Source: Combretum micranthum
Lineage: Eukaryota > Streptophyta > Magnoliopsida > Myrtales > Combretaceae
NCBI GenBank assembly: GCA_024138025.1
Contig: JAMXBD010000403.1
Coordinates: 186,001 to 250,000, forward strand
DNA length: 64,000 nt
Direction of reading: 5' to 3'
Positions 48,481 through 60,917 of the stretch are shown piece after piece. Under the pieces are notes generated by a model. It was not told the DNA's origin, did not search any database, and saw only the letters and a list, made by a program, of their open reading frames with translations. Each line of letters opens with the position of its first letter. Positions within the stretch are counted from its first letter, which is position 1. The translations under genes were made by a program, and so were the position numbers.

Positions 48481-48990
48481 AGTAAAAATGATATCTTAAA
48501 AACACAATTTTAGTGGTAAAACTTTTGGTTTTTGTAATTTTCTTAAATTGTATCTTTTTTTCTTAGGTTTAGTAATAAAAATAGTATTTGAACTTTTGCA
48601 AAATTGAACATGAATCAAATTATTCAAAGCAAAACTTTAGATAAGAAAAATACACGCAAAAATCTGTTTCGGATACTAAATTTTTCAAAACCAAATTTTA
48701 AATACCGTAGTGAATTTTTGCAAAAGTTCAAATATCATTTTTAACATTATCCCTTTTTCTTTAAAACTAACAAAAAAAAAATCATACTTAGGAAAAAAGT
48801 TAAGTTTATAACATAAATGGTATGGTTTATATTTTATTTTCTTCTTTTAGGGGGGGACTTAAAGATCTTTGTAGTAAAAAAATAATAACTATAAAAGACA
48901 AAGTATATAAAACTTCATAGAATCCGCTTTCATTTTTTTATCTTTTGGCCGGTGCTTTTATTTATTTATTTTACTTTCCGTGCACTAAGA
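48481..48990. other. mL43 upstream region
   Basis: AT-rich upstream sequence with no other feature recognised. It ends at the GC-richer promoter of mL43. Confidence 0.4.
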
Positions 48991-49005
48991 CGGGCTAAAC
49001 CCTAA
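48991..49005 (+). promoter_or_regulatory. Telo-box upstream of mL43
   Basis: CGGGCTAAACCCTAA, in which 48997-49005 is an exact AAACCCTAA, about 260 bp upstream of the mL43 ATG and just before what looks like the transcribed leader. Same motif class as at SRP14 and SAS10. Confidence 0.6.
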
Positions 49006-49260
49006 TCTTAAACCCCGCAGGACCTCTCCCTCTGAATTTCATAACGAATTTTGAATCTCGTGCCGGCCGGGACGTGGTTCGGCTTCCGACTCCCTAAAGG
49101 TACATCTATCTATCTCTCTCTTTCTTTCTTTGTCGTCAATTCGCAATTTTGAATCTTAAACGATGGATCTATTAATGCTTATTAACAGAAAAGACGCTAT
49201 TTTCAATTTGAAAGTTGGTTCTTTGAAGGAAGAAACCTTAAAGGGGCAACTTAACCTTCC

Positions 49261-52200
49261 ATGGCTCTGAGAGGAGTTTGGCAGCTTCAGAAATTGGTTG
49301 TCAGCTACTGTGATTGGGGTGGCAGTAGCAGAGGCATCAGGTACTTTTCTTTTAAGCCCAACCACACACCAACACTATGCTGATTGTAATAGAAGAATTT
49401 TGGGCTTGGGATATAGAATTTGATTTTCTCTTGCATTTATTGTAATCAAAAGCTACTATAGAGGTGATAGATACTGGTTTGTTGAGTGGTGATGGGTGAT
49501 AATGGAAACGACTGTACCCAGCGACAGTGTCTAACAACTACTGACAATGGTAATGTGTAATGAAGATAGAATGATTTCCATTTTATTTTTTTAAAATGGG
49601 AACACTTTTCTACATTTTTCGCAGCAATTAACCACTACAACTGTGGGCGGCTATTGGCTGATATTTTCTATTTCTCCATCACTTGTTGCTGAAAGGATAT
49701 ATTAGCCACAACATTTTTTTTTGTAATTACTACCGTTATCAAATGATTTAAAAACTTGGTTTCAACTATTGAATATGAGTTCCAATGTTGAATCCATAGG
49801 TTGAATTTGTAAAGAGCTTACTAGTTGTTATTGAATGCTTGATTCAGTTGGAATGCAAGTAGTGTCAGCCATATGTGCTAGTGATGTTGCAGTTTCATTT
49901 TTAGTTTGTTTCAGATTCTTATTGGTGTTAAAATGTTGTAAAATTGCTTCAATCATTTTCAAAGAGCTATATTGTTATGCAGATGTGCTTGTATTCATGT
50001 CATATTCTGTTGCCTCAGAAACCTATTCTTATTGTGTTGGTGATTGCTGGTTTAATGTTCTATTGTTGTGTATATTAGGAGTCATCAAGTTTATGGTATT
50101 GAGTGTATCTCCTCTTTGCTGTTTCTTCTGTCTCATTATTAGTGATCTGACCGAATACAACTCTATTATATGAGCAGAAAGAATATATGCAAATGGAAGG
50201 GAGAAATGGTATTTATATAGTAGACTAGGTTTCTTGATAGGGCCGCAGATCAAACTACATGAAAGGTGATTTTATTGATATGGAATGTAATTTGTACAAC
50301 TAGATCAGCTATGCACCCCCCTTCATAGCTCCACTAGGGTTTATTATTTTTAACAAGTTCTAGGCTAACTTCCTAACTATACTATTTATAGAATTCCTAG
50401 AAGACGGCTATTTGCTCTTTTTAACAAGTTTCTAGAGAGTTCTGACTACAATATTGCTAACAAACTAACTAACTCGCTAATTAACAACTGTACATACCAA
50501 ACAAGTAATACATATAGTACCACGTGGAAAGTGAGTATGCCCAGAATGCCCCCCTGTAACACTTGGTAAATGTGCAAACGGTGCCATAGTGGTAGGACCA
50601 TGGATTCAAACTACACAAAAAACAAGAGATTTTATTAATATGCTATGAAATCGGTACAACCAGATCAGCTATGCAGCCTTTTGTAGGTCTACTAGCATTT
50701 TTTCTTTCTAAAAGATTCCAGACTAACTTTCTAACTATACTTCTAGACTATTTATAGAATTCTTTGGAGACAACTGTCAGCTTTCTTGAAACTTCTAGTG
50801 AGTTTTGACTACAATGTCACAGACGAACTAACTTGCTAATTGACTACTGAACATGTCAGACAAACAACAAGTAATACAAACAGTAACATATGGAAACTAA
50901 CTAAGCCTGGAATGCTTCATGTAAAACATAGCAAATCTGCATGTACCCATGGACACCTATCATTTGTTGTCATTCCAGTGTTTTTGCTCAAACTCAATCC
51001 ACAGGTGCATAGATTGGGTTTAAAATTAATTGTGCTGTCCATATCTTGTGATAGTGGTACTGTTTGTCTTTAGTGATCTTTCCCTCCTTTGAGAAAGGAT
51101 CAGCAACATCGAGCATGGCGTGAAATATGGTTGGCTTATACTATGTGTTATTTACTGACACATCATGGATACATATAACCTTGCTCATGCTTTGATTTTT
51201 GATTTGTTTGGTAGCATGTCAATACAGGTTGGTTGGTAGATATTTCATTCTCAGTCTTTTTATGGGATTTTTTTTGCTTTTTGTTAATTAAAAAAATTTA
51301 TATAACCAAAGGAAGGAGTACAACCGCAATAAGCAGGATGAGGGGACAAAGCCCAATATTTACCAGCTCAAAACTAGAACAAAACCACTCACTACTTAGA
51401 ACAAGCTATAAACAATCAACTATTAAGTACAAAAACATAGTTCAAAATAAGTTTTGCTAGACAGGATACATTAGGAGTGTTAAGGCCAAGTATAAAGAAT
51501 TTCTATCTCTTCAAATACAGTGAACAGTTGCTGCCAATGCCAATGTCTATTATCCGAAATGGGGCCTCTAGGAGAGAGAATGAGACCATCTGTGAGATTA
51601 AAATTTAGATCAATGATAGATAAACCATGGAGATACTTGAATAATTTTTCTTATTTAAGATCAGAACTTTGCATTTATTTAATTATTTCATGTCTGATGT
51701 GGCAGATCTGCTAGTCACTGTTTTTTAATGTAATTCGTGACCATGGTCTTCTTGTAACTTGCAGTATCATAATCTTGGTACAGCAATTTATTGAATCTTT
51801 GCTGCAACTTGATTAATGGGAGTAAGGCTTGAGTGCTGCCTGCTTTTGTTCGCTTAAACTTTTAATGCTAGATGCTCTCCACAACTCCATAATGGTATCT
51901 TAAGTCCTTTTGCATCTGAGTAGATAAAGTTTAGTAGTTGTCAATTTTTAATGCAGCAACATATAAACAAATTCAATGACAGCTTTTGGGAGGACCTTTT
52001 CAATTTGAAGAAAAATTATTAGGACGAACATTTTTCAAGTTCTTGGATGAAAATGGATAAGAAATGATACTAAGGACTGACGTTTTGATTTTGTCAATTT
52101 TTTAACTCTGGCCAGGCTTCTTCTGTCATGATATATGCTTAGTTGATTAAAGTTTTGGATCAGGAATGGCATCTGAACCTTTCATAATGATTGCAATGGC

Positions 52201-52611
52201 AGGGCATTCATGGAATCTCATCTGCCTGCTTTTAAAGCGACCAACCCACAATTAGAGGTTGTTACTGAGCTCATTCGTGGTCAGCATCCACATTTGAAGG
52301 GCTTATACAGTTACGTCTACCTCCTAGCTCTAACTTAGAGCGACATCACATGCACTGCCATGCTGTAATAAATATGTACATTATTAAGTGCTGAAATGCG
52401 AATATTGATTTTAATGGGTTGTCTGGTTGCCTTTTCAGAAAACCACAACCAGCGGGTTGTATGTGTGAAGAATATGACTCCTGAAGATATTCTGCTGCAT
52501 GCAACCAGGTTAAGGAATGCATTGGGAAGAAAGGTAGTTAAACTGAGGACAAGACATGTGACAAAACACCCTAGTGTTCAAGGTTCATGGACAACTGCTC
52601 TTAAACTCTGA
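49261..52611 (+). CDS. MRPL43: Mitochondrial large ribosomal subunit protein mL43 (L51/S25/CI-B8 domain)
   Basis: Structural protein of the mitochondrial ribosome large subunit. Three coding exons: 49261-49340, 52203-52309 and 52439-52611, phases agreeing at both joins; 119 aa, the usual plant length. It starts MALRGVWQLQKLVVSYCDWG, continues GSSRGIRAFMESHLPAFKA and NPQLEVVTELIRGQHPHLKG, and ends RTRHVTKHPSVQGSWTTALK before L and the stop. This is the thioredoxin-like L51/S25/CI-B8 fold. Plant homologues carry no obvious long presequence, as here. The first intron is 2.86 kb and holds a 360-bp tandem duplication. A leader intron between about 49098 and 49187 is possible (AAAG/GTACAT to TTAACAG). 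Confidence 0.94.
50240..50935. repeat. 360-bp tandem duplication in mL43 intron 1
   Basis: Two diverged direct copies offset by 360 bp, for example TACAAC(T/C)AGATCAGCTATGCA at 50295 and 50655, followed in both by CTAACTATACT...ACTATTTATAGAATTC and CTAACT(C/T)GCTAATT. No coding capacity. The unit may come from an LTR or other mobile sequence that I cannot name. Confidence 0.8.
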
Positions 52612-53278
52612 GGCAAAGAGATAGCCTTCGCTCAACAGTCTGTTGCAAGCTCTGTTCTGCAACAGGGTCGACTTGCAGTATGGAGGCTGTACTATCCTCT
52701 TGTAAGGTTCTACTGGAAATTTGCTAATCACGGTTTAAAGAATTCGAAAATAAGTATTTGGGCGTCATGGTTTATCTTGTTCCAATCAATTCAATGTGTC
52801 CAGCCTTGTGCAAAGCTATTTTCTTCTTCCTATTGCAGGTCAACTGCAAGTCATTATATTACGCCAAAGGTGCCAGTACAGTGTACTTAAGATAGGGTAT
52901 CGTTCTTAGATCATCTCACAGATAAATTGATTATGGCCAAACTATCCTGACAACATGGATAATGCAATGAACAAACATGATTGATCTTACTGCTAGTGTA
53001 TTTTGTGGCACTGGAATGATCAGAGGACTAAAAGGAGGTGGGCTGGAAGCCTCCATGTATGGAAGTTTAATCATGCCATGCTTAATATCACTAAGTTAGC
53101 CGTGGATAGCAATTTGTTGAGATGATGATGCTAGTCTTATTGAATCTGATTTTCCTGGGTTCAAAATAAAACACTTTCTTCAACGGCTTTTGTATAATTG
53201 TAATACGACTTTGCAACCTATGATCATGCATGCATATATACTTCCAACACTTGGGGTTTTGCCTCCAAATAAAAGATT
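52612..53278. other. mL43 3' flank
   Basis: Contains the 3' UTR of mL43 and a non-coding spacer up to the hAT-type element. No further gene recognised. Confidence 0.5.
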
Positions 53279-54074
53279 TGTGGTTGTCAAATTCGAGTTT
53301 CCATCTAGAATTACCAAGGAGTCCGTAAAAATTAATGTAAATTTGTTTGCTTAAATAAATTGTGAAAATAACAAATTTAGTATTAAATTAATTACATACA
53401 ATTAAAATTTAAGTTTTACCGATCATAATTTACACACTCATTTATATAATTAGTGCAATTTTGATAATTAAAATAATTATTTTCGTTTAACGATGATTGA
53501 CAATCCACAATTATTAAAATGTCATGTAAATCATTAAATTATCATGTATGAGTAGCTAGTTTTACGGTAATGAGTATTTTCATGTTCACTATATATTTGT
53601 GCAAAAAATCATTGCATTATAACAAATAAATCACATATAAAGAATAATTGAAAAATGGGAAAAAAATATAGCAATATATATATTTATTTAATTTTAATTC
53701 AAATTGTTCAAAATATATTAAAGTATATAATCTAAAAAGAGTTAAAAAATACAAAAAAAAAAAACAAAGAAATAAAAGGAAAAAAATTAAAAAAACTAAA
53801 ATTAAATTAGATTAAGATAAACATCAAGAATTAATCTAAAAATCCTAAATTTAAACATATTAAATTGATTACATTTTTAAACTTTAAATCGAAACAACTT
53901 TACGATTTTACACCGATTTACTATGGATTCAACCACCGACTCTACCATGTAAAATCACAATTTTACATGAGCTTACTCAAAATACGATTTTATATGCGAG
54001 TTGAATCGAAATCACATCATTAACTCATGAACTCGTAGAAAAGTATAAGTTGACTCGCGAATTTATCAATTATG
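53279..54074. mobile_element. hAT-type element, diverged second copy
   Basis: About 796 bp aligned by eye with 3847-4720: TGTGGTTGTCAAATTCGAGT at the left, then shared blocks such as AAATTTAGTATTAAATTA and TTAAGTTTTACC, and a right end where GACTCGCGAATTTATCAATTATG corresponds to the inverted terminus. The flanking octamers do not match, so this copy is older or rearranged. Non-coding. Confidence 0.72.
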
Positions 54075-54441
54075 CTGACCATTGCAATCTTGTTTATCTA
54101 CTTAGTCTACTTTCATCACCATTATATAGTTGTCTAAACTCCAGCAGTGAGCCAGTGACTGTTCGGGAGTCTAGCGTAGTTTGACAAGCATCAAATAAGT
54201 TACAGGAATTAATGATACAAAATATGGTCTTATTTTTCCATTATATTGAATGAAAGGAGGTAAGAAAGTAAAATGTGCAAAGGCACTTGTGCAATAAATA
54301 TTTCAGAAGTCTATAATCTTGCAAGCATCTGGTTTCCTCTGAAGCTATGTGATCTAAGAAAAATGACCACGTGATTGCTCATGCCGAGGGTGGATACCTT
54401 AGTTGTGTATTCCACATGGAAATGTGTCTCCTTCGCATCAA
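54075..54441. other. eIF2A 3' flank
   Basis: Contains the 3' UTR of the minus-strand eIF2A gene. No other feature. Confidence 0.5.
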
Positions 54442-57400
54442 TCATGAGTCGTGGGCAGATGAAGCGGCCTCCGCTGCCTTCTTCTCGCGTTGTTTCTCTC
54501 TTTTCTTCTTGTTTTTCAATGCGTTCTTGCTCATTGTTCTGAGTAACCAACATAAAAGGATCGAGGTATTATAAATAGTTTTAGCCAAATATAAAAGTAA
54601 ACGAAATGAAAATTCATCTGAAAAGATAAAAGGGAAGGAAAAAAAAAACTCACTCTGACGGTTCCTGGCCGAATAGCTGGGATAAAAAACAAAAATGGTT
54701 ATAAATAAAGTAAACAGACAGTTGAATCTTAACTCAACATGCATTAAGGGTCAAAGATCAGAATTTTTGCCGTGAAAACACTAATGTCTCAGCTAGACTT
54801 GCTTTTATCCATCAAACATGATAACCAAAACATCAGTCAACCAAAAGCAAACGAAATACAGATGCCGTAATGCTGTAATTGTGATAATATTGAGGCAAAT
54901 TTCTTTCAAAGAAAACATTACAGCTAGTAACATCAGTAAAGCGATTCACCTCAGCCTGAATTGCAGCAGCAGTTTTTGCATGTGGTGGACGATAGGCAGC
55001 CGGTTTCTGCTGTCCCGGAAGATTGGATGAGGCAGGTTTTGCTGAGGCCTGGGAAGGTTTTACCGTTTGCCCTGAAATCAGTTTAAATTCTTCGAGTCAT
55101 AACAATGAGAATACATACTGGATCATCTAACAACTATATCCATCCATCAGTAAATATGGATCTATATATTTCATAGCAAGGCTTCAAGATAGATGTATTC
55201 TCAATCTCCTCACATAATGCTCTCTTGAATTCTCTCCAATTAATTCTGGACACTGCAGAAAAATGATAGCTGCAAGAAGCTATATTCACTTTTTGGCAGT
55301 CTTTTTCACCTAGCAGCTCATATGGTTTCCTCATTAATCCATCCAATTATAACAGCGGATAACTGCTATCCCATACCATCACCTACCAATAGAAAAAAGC
55401 CACCTCCTCAACTTCAAACTAGTTAATTGCACAACACAAAATGGCCTGTTTTCCCAGTAGTTCACTCATAATCCTATTGCTACTCATGACTCTTTTTGTT
55501 AGCCCTAAAGGTGGCCTTGGCAGAACCAGTAACTGCGCAACAAAAACACAATTACCAAGAGTCCCAACACAATGAAATCGGTGATGGACAAGCTGCACTC
55601 AACCAACTGGTAAAGATCAATGTTTTAACTCCTAGACCTGGTAGTTAAGATTAAAAAGAGTCATGAGTAATACCTTTTTTAAGGTTAAGAAAAAAAATCC
55701 ATCTCCTCTTCATTAATTTAAATTCTTCTACTTGTTAATTCTACTTCAATAAGCCAATCCCACAGAATTCAAAAAACATGGTGATAAACAGGAGTCAATG
55801 GAATCCTTGCATAATGCAAGTATTAAAACTGGATGAAGATGAAGTGAATGGAATCGGACTCATCTTTTTAAAACCATTCAGAAACTAGAAAATGATTTCT
55901 ATTCATTTTCTAATCTAAACAACTGTAGGCTGTCCATCACATGAGCATTCGATTAGTAATGCTAAGAACAGAGCATACCTTGTGGCTTGCTATTCTCAAC
56001 CTTTAGAGAACCAACTGATTTAGCTAGTTCAGCAATGTCACCATATGTATCAGGTGATTCTGGTTTCCACTCAGCCTGTACGGTCCATTAGAATTATATC
56101 AACCCAAAAGAATGATGTAACTGGGGCATATACACAAGTTTCCAAACAGAACTTGCCTGGTATAACTTATCAAACATCTTCTGGTAGTACAACTGCCCAT
56201 TGTAGTGGAAAACTTTCAACCTTCAACCACAAGAGACAAAGTATAACCCAACCACAAAAGACAAAGTACAATTGCCCATTGTAGTGGAAAACTTTTAACA
56301 TGTTCATGCAAGTTTTTTAGTTCAGCGATCAAAAGGCTGAGATGTTAGATGCTTAAACAAGATAATATCTGTAGAGTAAGTTATTTTACAACTATGCCAT
56401 TGGCCTTAGTCACATAAAGAAAAGCTTTACCAATAAATTCACAGCATAAGCTTTAAAATATAAGTACACAAAAGGAAAGATCCTTGGAACAAATTATAAT
56501 CCATGGGAAAGCATTGTATGAATGACAAAACCCATGAAAATCGGTACCCAAACGCTTTCATTCTCAACAAATATGCAATAAGTCAAGGATTAACATACCC
56601 ATTGTCAACTTGTCGTCTTGGAGCAGTTGTGGCTGTCATGAAGTAGCATCCATCAGGAGACCACTCACTTGTCACAGACCAATCTGCCTTTGTTGTTCCA
56701 AGTTGTTTTTTCTCCTTGTAGTCCCAAAATGCCTACTTGTATGAAGTTTAAACAGTTCAATGAGAGAACACTCTCTTTTTTTTCGCATTCTAAGCAAAAT
56801 AAAATTTTCAGAGTTTATGATGATTGTGCACTGATGTTGCACAGAATGAGCAACAAAATGACAATTCTACCTAATGGCTTGTCAGACCATTACACAATAA
56901 TGATCAAGATTCACGAACATAGAGAAGCAATCAAGCATGAGCTTTCTTCGAACTATTTTCAGGTCAAATACTAGTATAAAACAAAGTTTAAAAAAAAAAA
57001 GATTCCATAAAGTATAGTGACAGTGTTATAGGCTCTAAACAATTTCCATTCTTCTTCTTATCCTAACTGCACCAAAAGATAAACCTTAGCAGTGTATCCT
57101 TTGGTTTCTAAAGTTGTTAATCACCTTGACAACAGATAATTTTGCATTTTCCATGTTAAGGCATGGGAAGAATAGCAAGATAAACATTAGGTTCATCAAC
57201 TAAGCACCAAGAACAATACATGATAGTACCACATTACACCGAGATATTAAGAAAATCCAACGAATAAGGATAATAAAAGAATATACCATATCACCTGGCA
57301 GATTGCCAAAACCTGCTAAACATAAATCTGCCAGCAAGATGATTAAGGATGTGTCAAAGAAAGAGAGCAAGTGAGTAAATCAACCTAATAAGAGAAGCCC

Positions 57401-59663
57401 AAGGAGAAAGAATATTAACAGTATAGTCAAACACATTGCACAGAAAGGATACATCTCCCCTTTGGATTCCATCGAATTGTGTTGTATGGACCTGTTCCAA
57501 GCTCAAGGAGTGGATTGCACTTCTTGTCAAAAATAGTTGCCTTTGCAGGCATGACTAGAAATAAGTCAAGGAACAGCCTTAAAGAGTACCTTCTCTTGAA
57601 CAGCAAATCAATTGAATCAGATACTGGCCATAAAGCACAACAAAACCCAGAGAGCAGAGCATACTTTCTCTTGTACAAAATTACCAGCTAGGTCAGATAC
57701 AGATTATAAAGCACAAGAAAACCCATTGGGCATAGAGAATCCCATCTACAGCTAAAAAGAAAACTCTCAGAAGAAAGTATATGGAGAAGTAAGCAAATAA
57801 CTTGTTGGAATTCAAGAAGATGAAGCTGAAATTGGATTTTCTAAAGCACAATTTACAGGACTACTAATGTGGCTACTTCCAAAATGCAACAAGTAAAATA
57901 TCCCATTGCATATGGTTAATCCATTAATTTACTGATCTTGAATCATAAGGATACATCCATAAACAACTGCAAATTCTCCACCAGAATATGACCATTGGAC
58001 ATCATGAACAGGTCCCTCTTTACCTGCAATACGTCCAAAAATCAGACCCTGAAACGATGAACAGGCATTTGGTCTACATGGGTGTGGATAACATACGGAG
58101 TGGTACTAGTCCTTCATGACTCCCATCTGTTGTCAAGTAATTCAATTTTGATTCCCCATAGTAGCTCTGGTTAGTTTTATCAACATCAGACTGCACCACA
58201 ACTAGCACTCCAGTGGAACCACGATTCCAACTTAGTTGCACAGATGAGCAGCGGAAAAAACTCCGTCGAGCTGCGGGTTGACTCTGTAAATCCTTCCTAC
58301 AAGAAAATATCTGGACGCTGGCAGGAACCCCCTGCATATATATACAAGCATCTGATGAAGCATATGATAGATACTTTTACAACCATTCAGGGCAAAGAAG
58401 AATCGACACCAGTATGTAGATATTTCTTTTATGCTATTTAAATTATCAAATAAAAGACTTTGGTGCCCAGGCCCTCGAGGCCATATGACATAAGCACTAT
58501 TTTCCCATTACGATGAAACAAGTTTGATTCCTCCCATGCCAATCACCTATAAATTATAGAGTTGTACCATATAAAAATAAAATAAAAAAAAAAAGAAAGA
58601 AATGAAAATAAAATTCTAAATTTTGAGGGTATGTGTATTTTACAAGTTAGGCTCCAAAGGTTGGCACAGAGGTCTCACCAAACAAACTACCTGTGACTTA
58701 CTTGATCAATGTTTACTCAAGTTTTACATGAGAATAATTGAGCTGAGCTTGACCTCAGGCTGCTCTAGAAGTTAACCAAGTTGAGCTTAAACTTCATAAT
58801 AGAGATATTTTAAGTTCAATGTGTTAACAAGTACCTTCGATTCTGGAACAAATGCTGCTACATGGGACCCGGGTGCCTTAGAAAGTTCAATGGCAGCCAC
58901 CCCAGGAAGTCTAAGCTTGTATGCAATCCCCTTGGAAAAATCACTAGCATCAAAAAATTGTATCTCATTTGTCGCCAATCGACACGCAACAGCTTCATCA
59001 GAACTAAACCGACTGAGGGCCTAAGACCACAGTGACAACAATTAAATATTGCAACTGCATACGCCTATAACTCTACAACAATGAATGATACTAGCTTTCA
59101 CCATTTACCATGTTGCCTTAGTCATGTTCTTCTGGTAAAGTTGATAGACAGATTCACCATTCTCTATTTCCCACAGGATCACATTTTTTTCCTGTGGTGT
59201 TGACAGTTTCTGAAAGGTCTGAAGATAAGTCCCACATGGGGACAAGGTAGCCGTGACAAGATTAGGAAGATCAAATGATCTGATTTCTCTGTAACTACAG
59301 CAGTCATATACAGCAACCAAAGACTCTGATTTCATCAACAGAAGCTTGGATCCATCTTCACTAAACTTTGCACTTGTACATGCAATTTTGTCAAGCCTCA
59401 CACTAGGTTTGCCATCAGTAAACGGAGGGCCGTTCCAGAGGCAAAATCCTTCTGATTCTCGAACTAAAAGAGATTCATAAGAAAAAGAAAAGGAGGATCA
59501 TGAGACATAGTTGCACATAGCTATCTTTCTGTCATTTTAAGATGGCTCAAGATGGTAAAAGAAATGAAAATAAAAAGAAATGAAAAATAAAAAGAAATGT
59601 CTGACAAAGCAAACACTTAGTACCTAAAATTTCTAATGATGGCAAAGGGCCTTCTGCTGCCAT
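54442..59663 (-). CDS. EIF2A: Eukaryotic translation initiation factor 2A (eIF2A)
   Basis: Cytosolic WD-repeat factor that can deliver initiator tRNA without the eIF2 trimer. Thirteen coding exons (minus): 59663-59624, 59463-59109, 59012-58835, 58331-58097, 58023-57955, 57554-57453, 57327-57287, 56732-56599, 56220-56157, 56075-55979, 55071-54950, 54676-54654, 54538-54442; about 518 aa, near plant homologues. It starts MAAEGPLPSLEILVRESEGF. The beta-propeller (eIF2A domain) includes NPKGRYLCLAGFGNLPGDM around 323 and AFWDYKEKKQLGTTKADWSV around 341. The C-terminus is charged and helical (KNKKKREKQREKKAAEAAS). A noncoding leader exon probably ends at 60918. The intron after 56157 starts GC, not GT. 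The exon 3/4 join works in frame only with an acceptor that drops the usual Trp-Pro. Confidence 0.92.
56193..56300. repeat. 79-bp tandem duplication across an eIF2A splice acceptor
   Basis: GCCCATTGTAGTGGAAAACT occurs at 56195 and again at 56274. Between them is a further small repeat (AACCACAA(G/A)AGACAAAGTA twice). The left copy is the real start of the exon 56220-56157. The right copy is an exon fragment now inside the upstream intron. Confidence 0.9.
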
Positions 59664-59716
59664 TGCGTGCAAAAGGATCGTACTGATCTCAAACTTTTCA
59701 CTGGAAGTGGAAATTT

Positions 59717-60917
59717 CTGCAAATTAAAGACACACAAAGTTGTAAGCTTTATCAGAAAAAAAAACGACTGTACCAATTCAGACACATCCTGAAAGAAATT
59801 CGTGTAATGATGTGAGTGACAATTCATGACCTCTATACAAAGTACAAGCTCAATATGCTGCTACATCTAACAGTCATGCGACTGAGTACCGAAAAGCATT
59901 AGAAACATTAGCAAATTCATCCAAAACTATAGCTTAAGTGAGATACATCCTTATACTCTGAAAGGTTACTTCACCTCACGCAATTTATAAAATGATGCAT
60001 GTACCACTCCAAACTGTTGTACAAAGATTTAAGCCGTGTTAAAAGGCCAACAAATGGCAACAATTCCAAGAGGTTTGGCGACAGCTAGGGAGGTGGGTGA
60101 AAATTTTGAAAATTAATCAAGTTTGAGGGGTTTCTAAGGGTGTACTTGCATCTTACTAATGCCAGTTTGGAAGGGAAATTTGCAATTACCTCCAAAACAT
60201 TAACTATCTATTCACTTTGCCGAATGAATATGACTATAATCCAATGGCTATTACTAAAAATTGATACTTTAATTAAAAATCAGTTCTAGCATTAAATTGT
60301 TACCAATTTGTATTGAGTATTTTAAATGATGATTCAATATTGTTTTTAAATGGAATTCTTTAAGGAATCACTCCTGTTTGGATTGTCAGATTTTTATCTA
60401 TATCGGTAACTTATCGATATTGGATCAGTATCGAATCAGTATCGGTTTGTTTTGATCGGTTTATGAATAAAATTATCAATTTTTCATTGGCATCATATTA
60501 GTATTGGTTCAGTAACAGTTCAGTTTGAAAATGAAACCAAACCAACTATCCAAACGAAAGTGTACTAAGAATAAATCTATAACCAGTTAATACAGTAAAG
60601 CAATTCAATCAAAAGGTTCAGACATGCGCCAGTTCGTGGAAACGGGTCGCACCTATAATCATTTATCTTGTTTCTGCTTAATTATTCTCACCATCAAATA
60701 GCATGAAGGGCTAAAATTTGGAAGGCAAACGTTCAAAAGTTTCAATCTTGAAGATGCAACAACATGTAATAAGCTTGCATGAATTCTCAATAAGCACGAC
60801 AATAAACGGGAAAAACAGTAAAATATCACATTTTTTGCGAGAAACAGGTTCATGGGCAAACAATGTGAAAAACTAGAATAGAAAAGGGCAGGAGCAATCT
60901 AGTAGTGCGAAACGGAC
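59717..60917 (-). other. First intron of eIF2A
   Basis: Between the probable leader exon (from 60918) and the exon carrying the ATG. It contains a small inverted-end segment at about 60363-60560 (CTGTTTGGATTGTC ... ACTATCCAAACGAAAG) with repeated ATCGGTATC and ATCAGTATCG words, a likely MITE. Confidence 0.6.
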
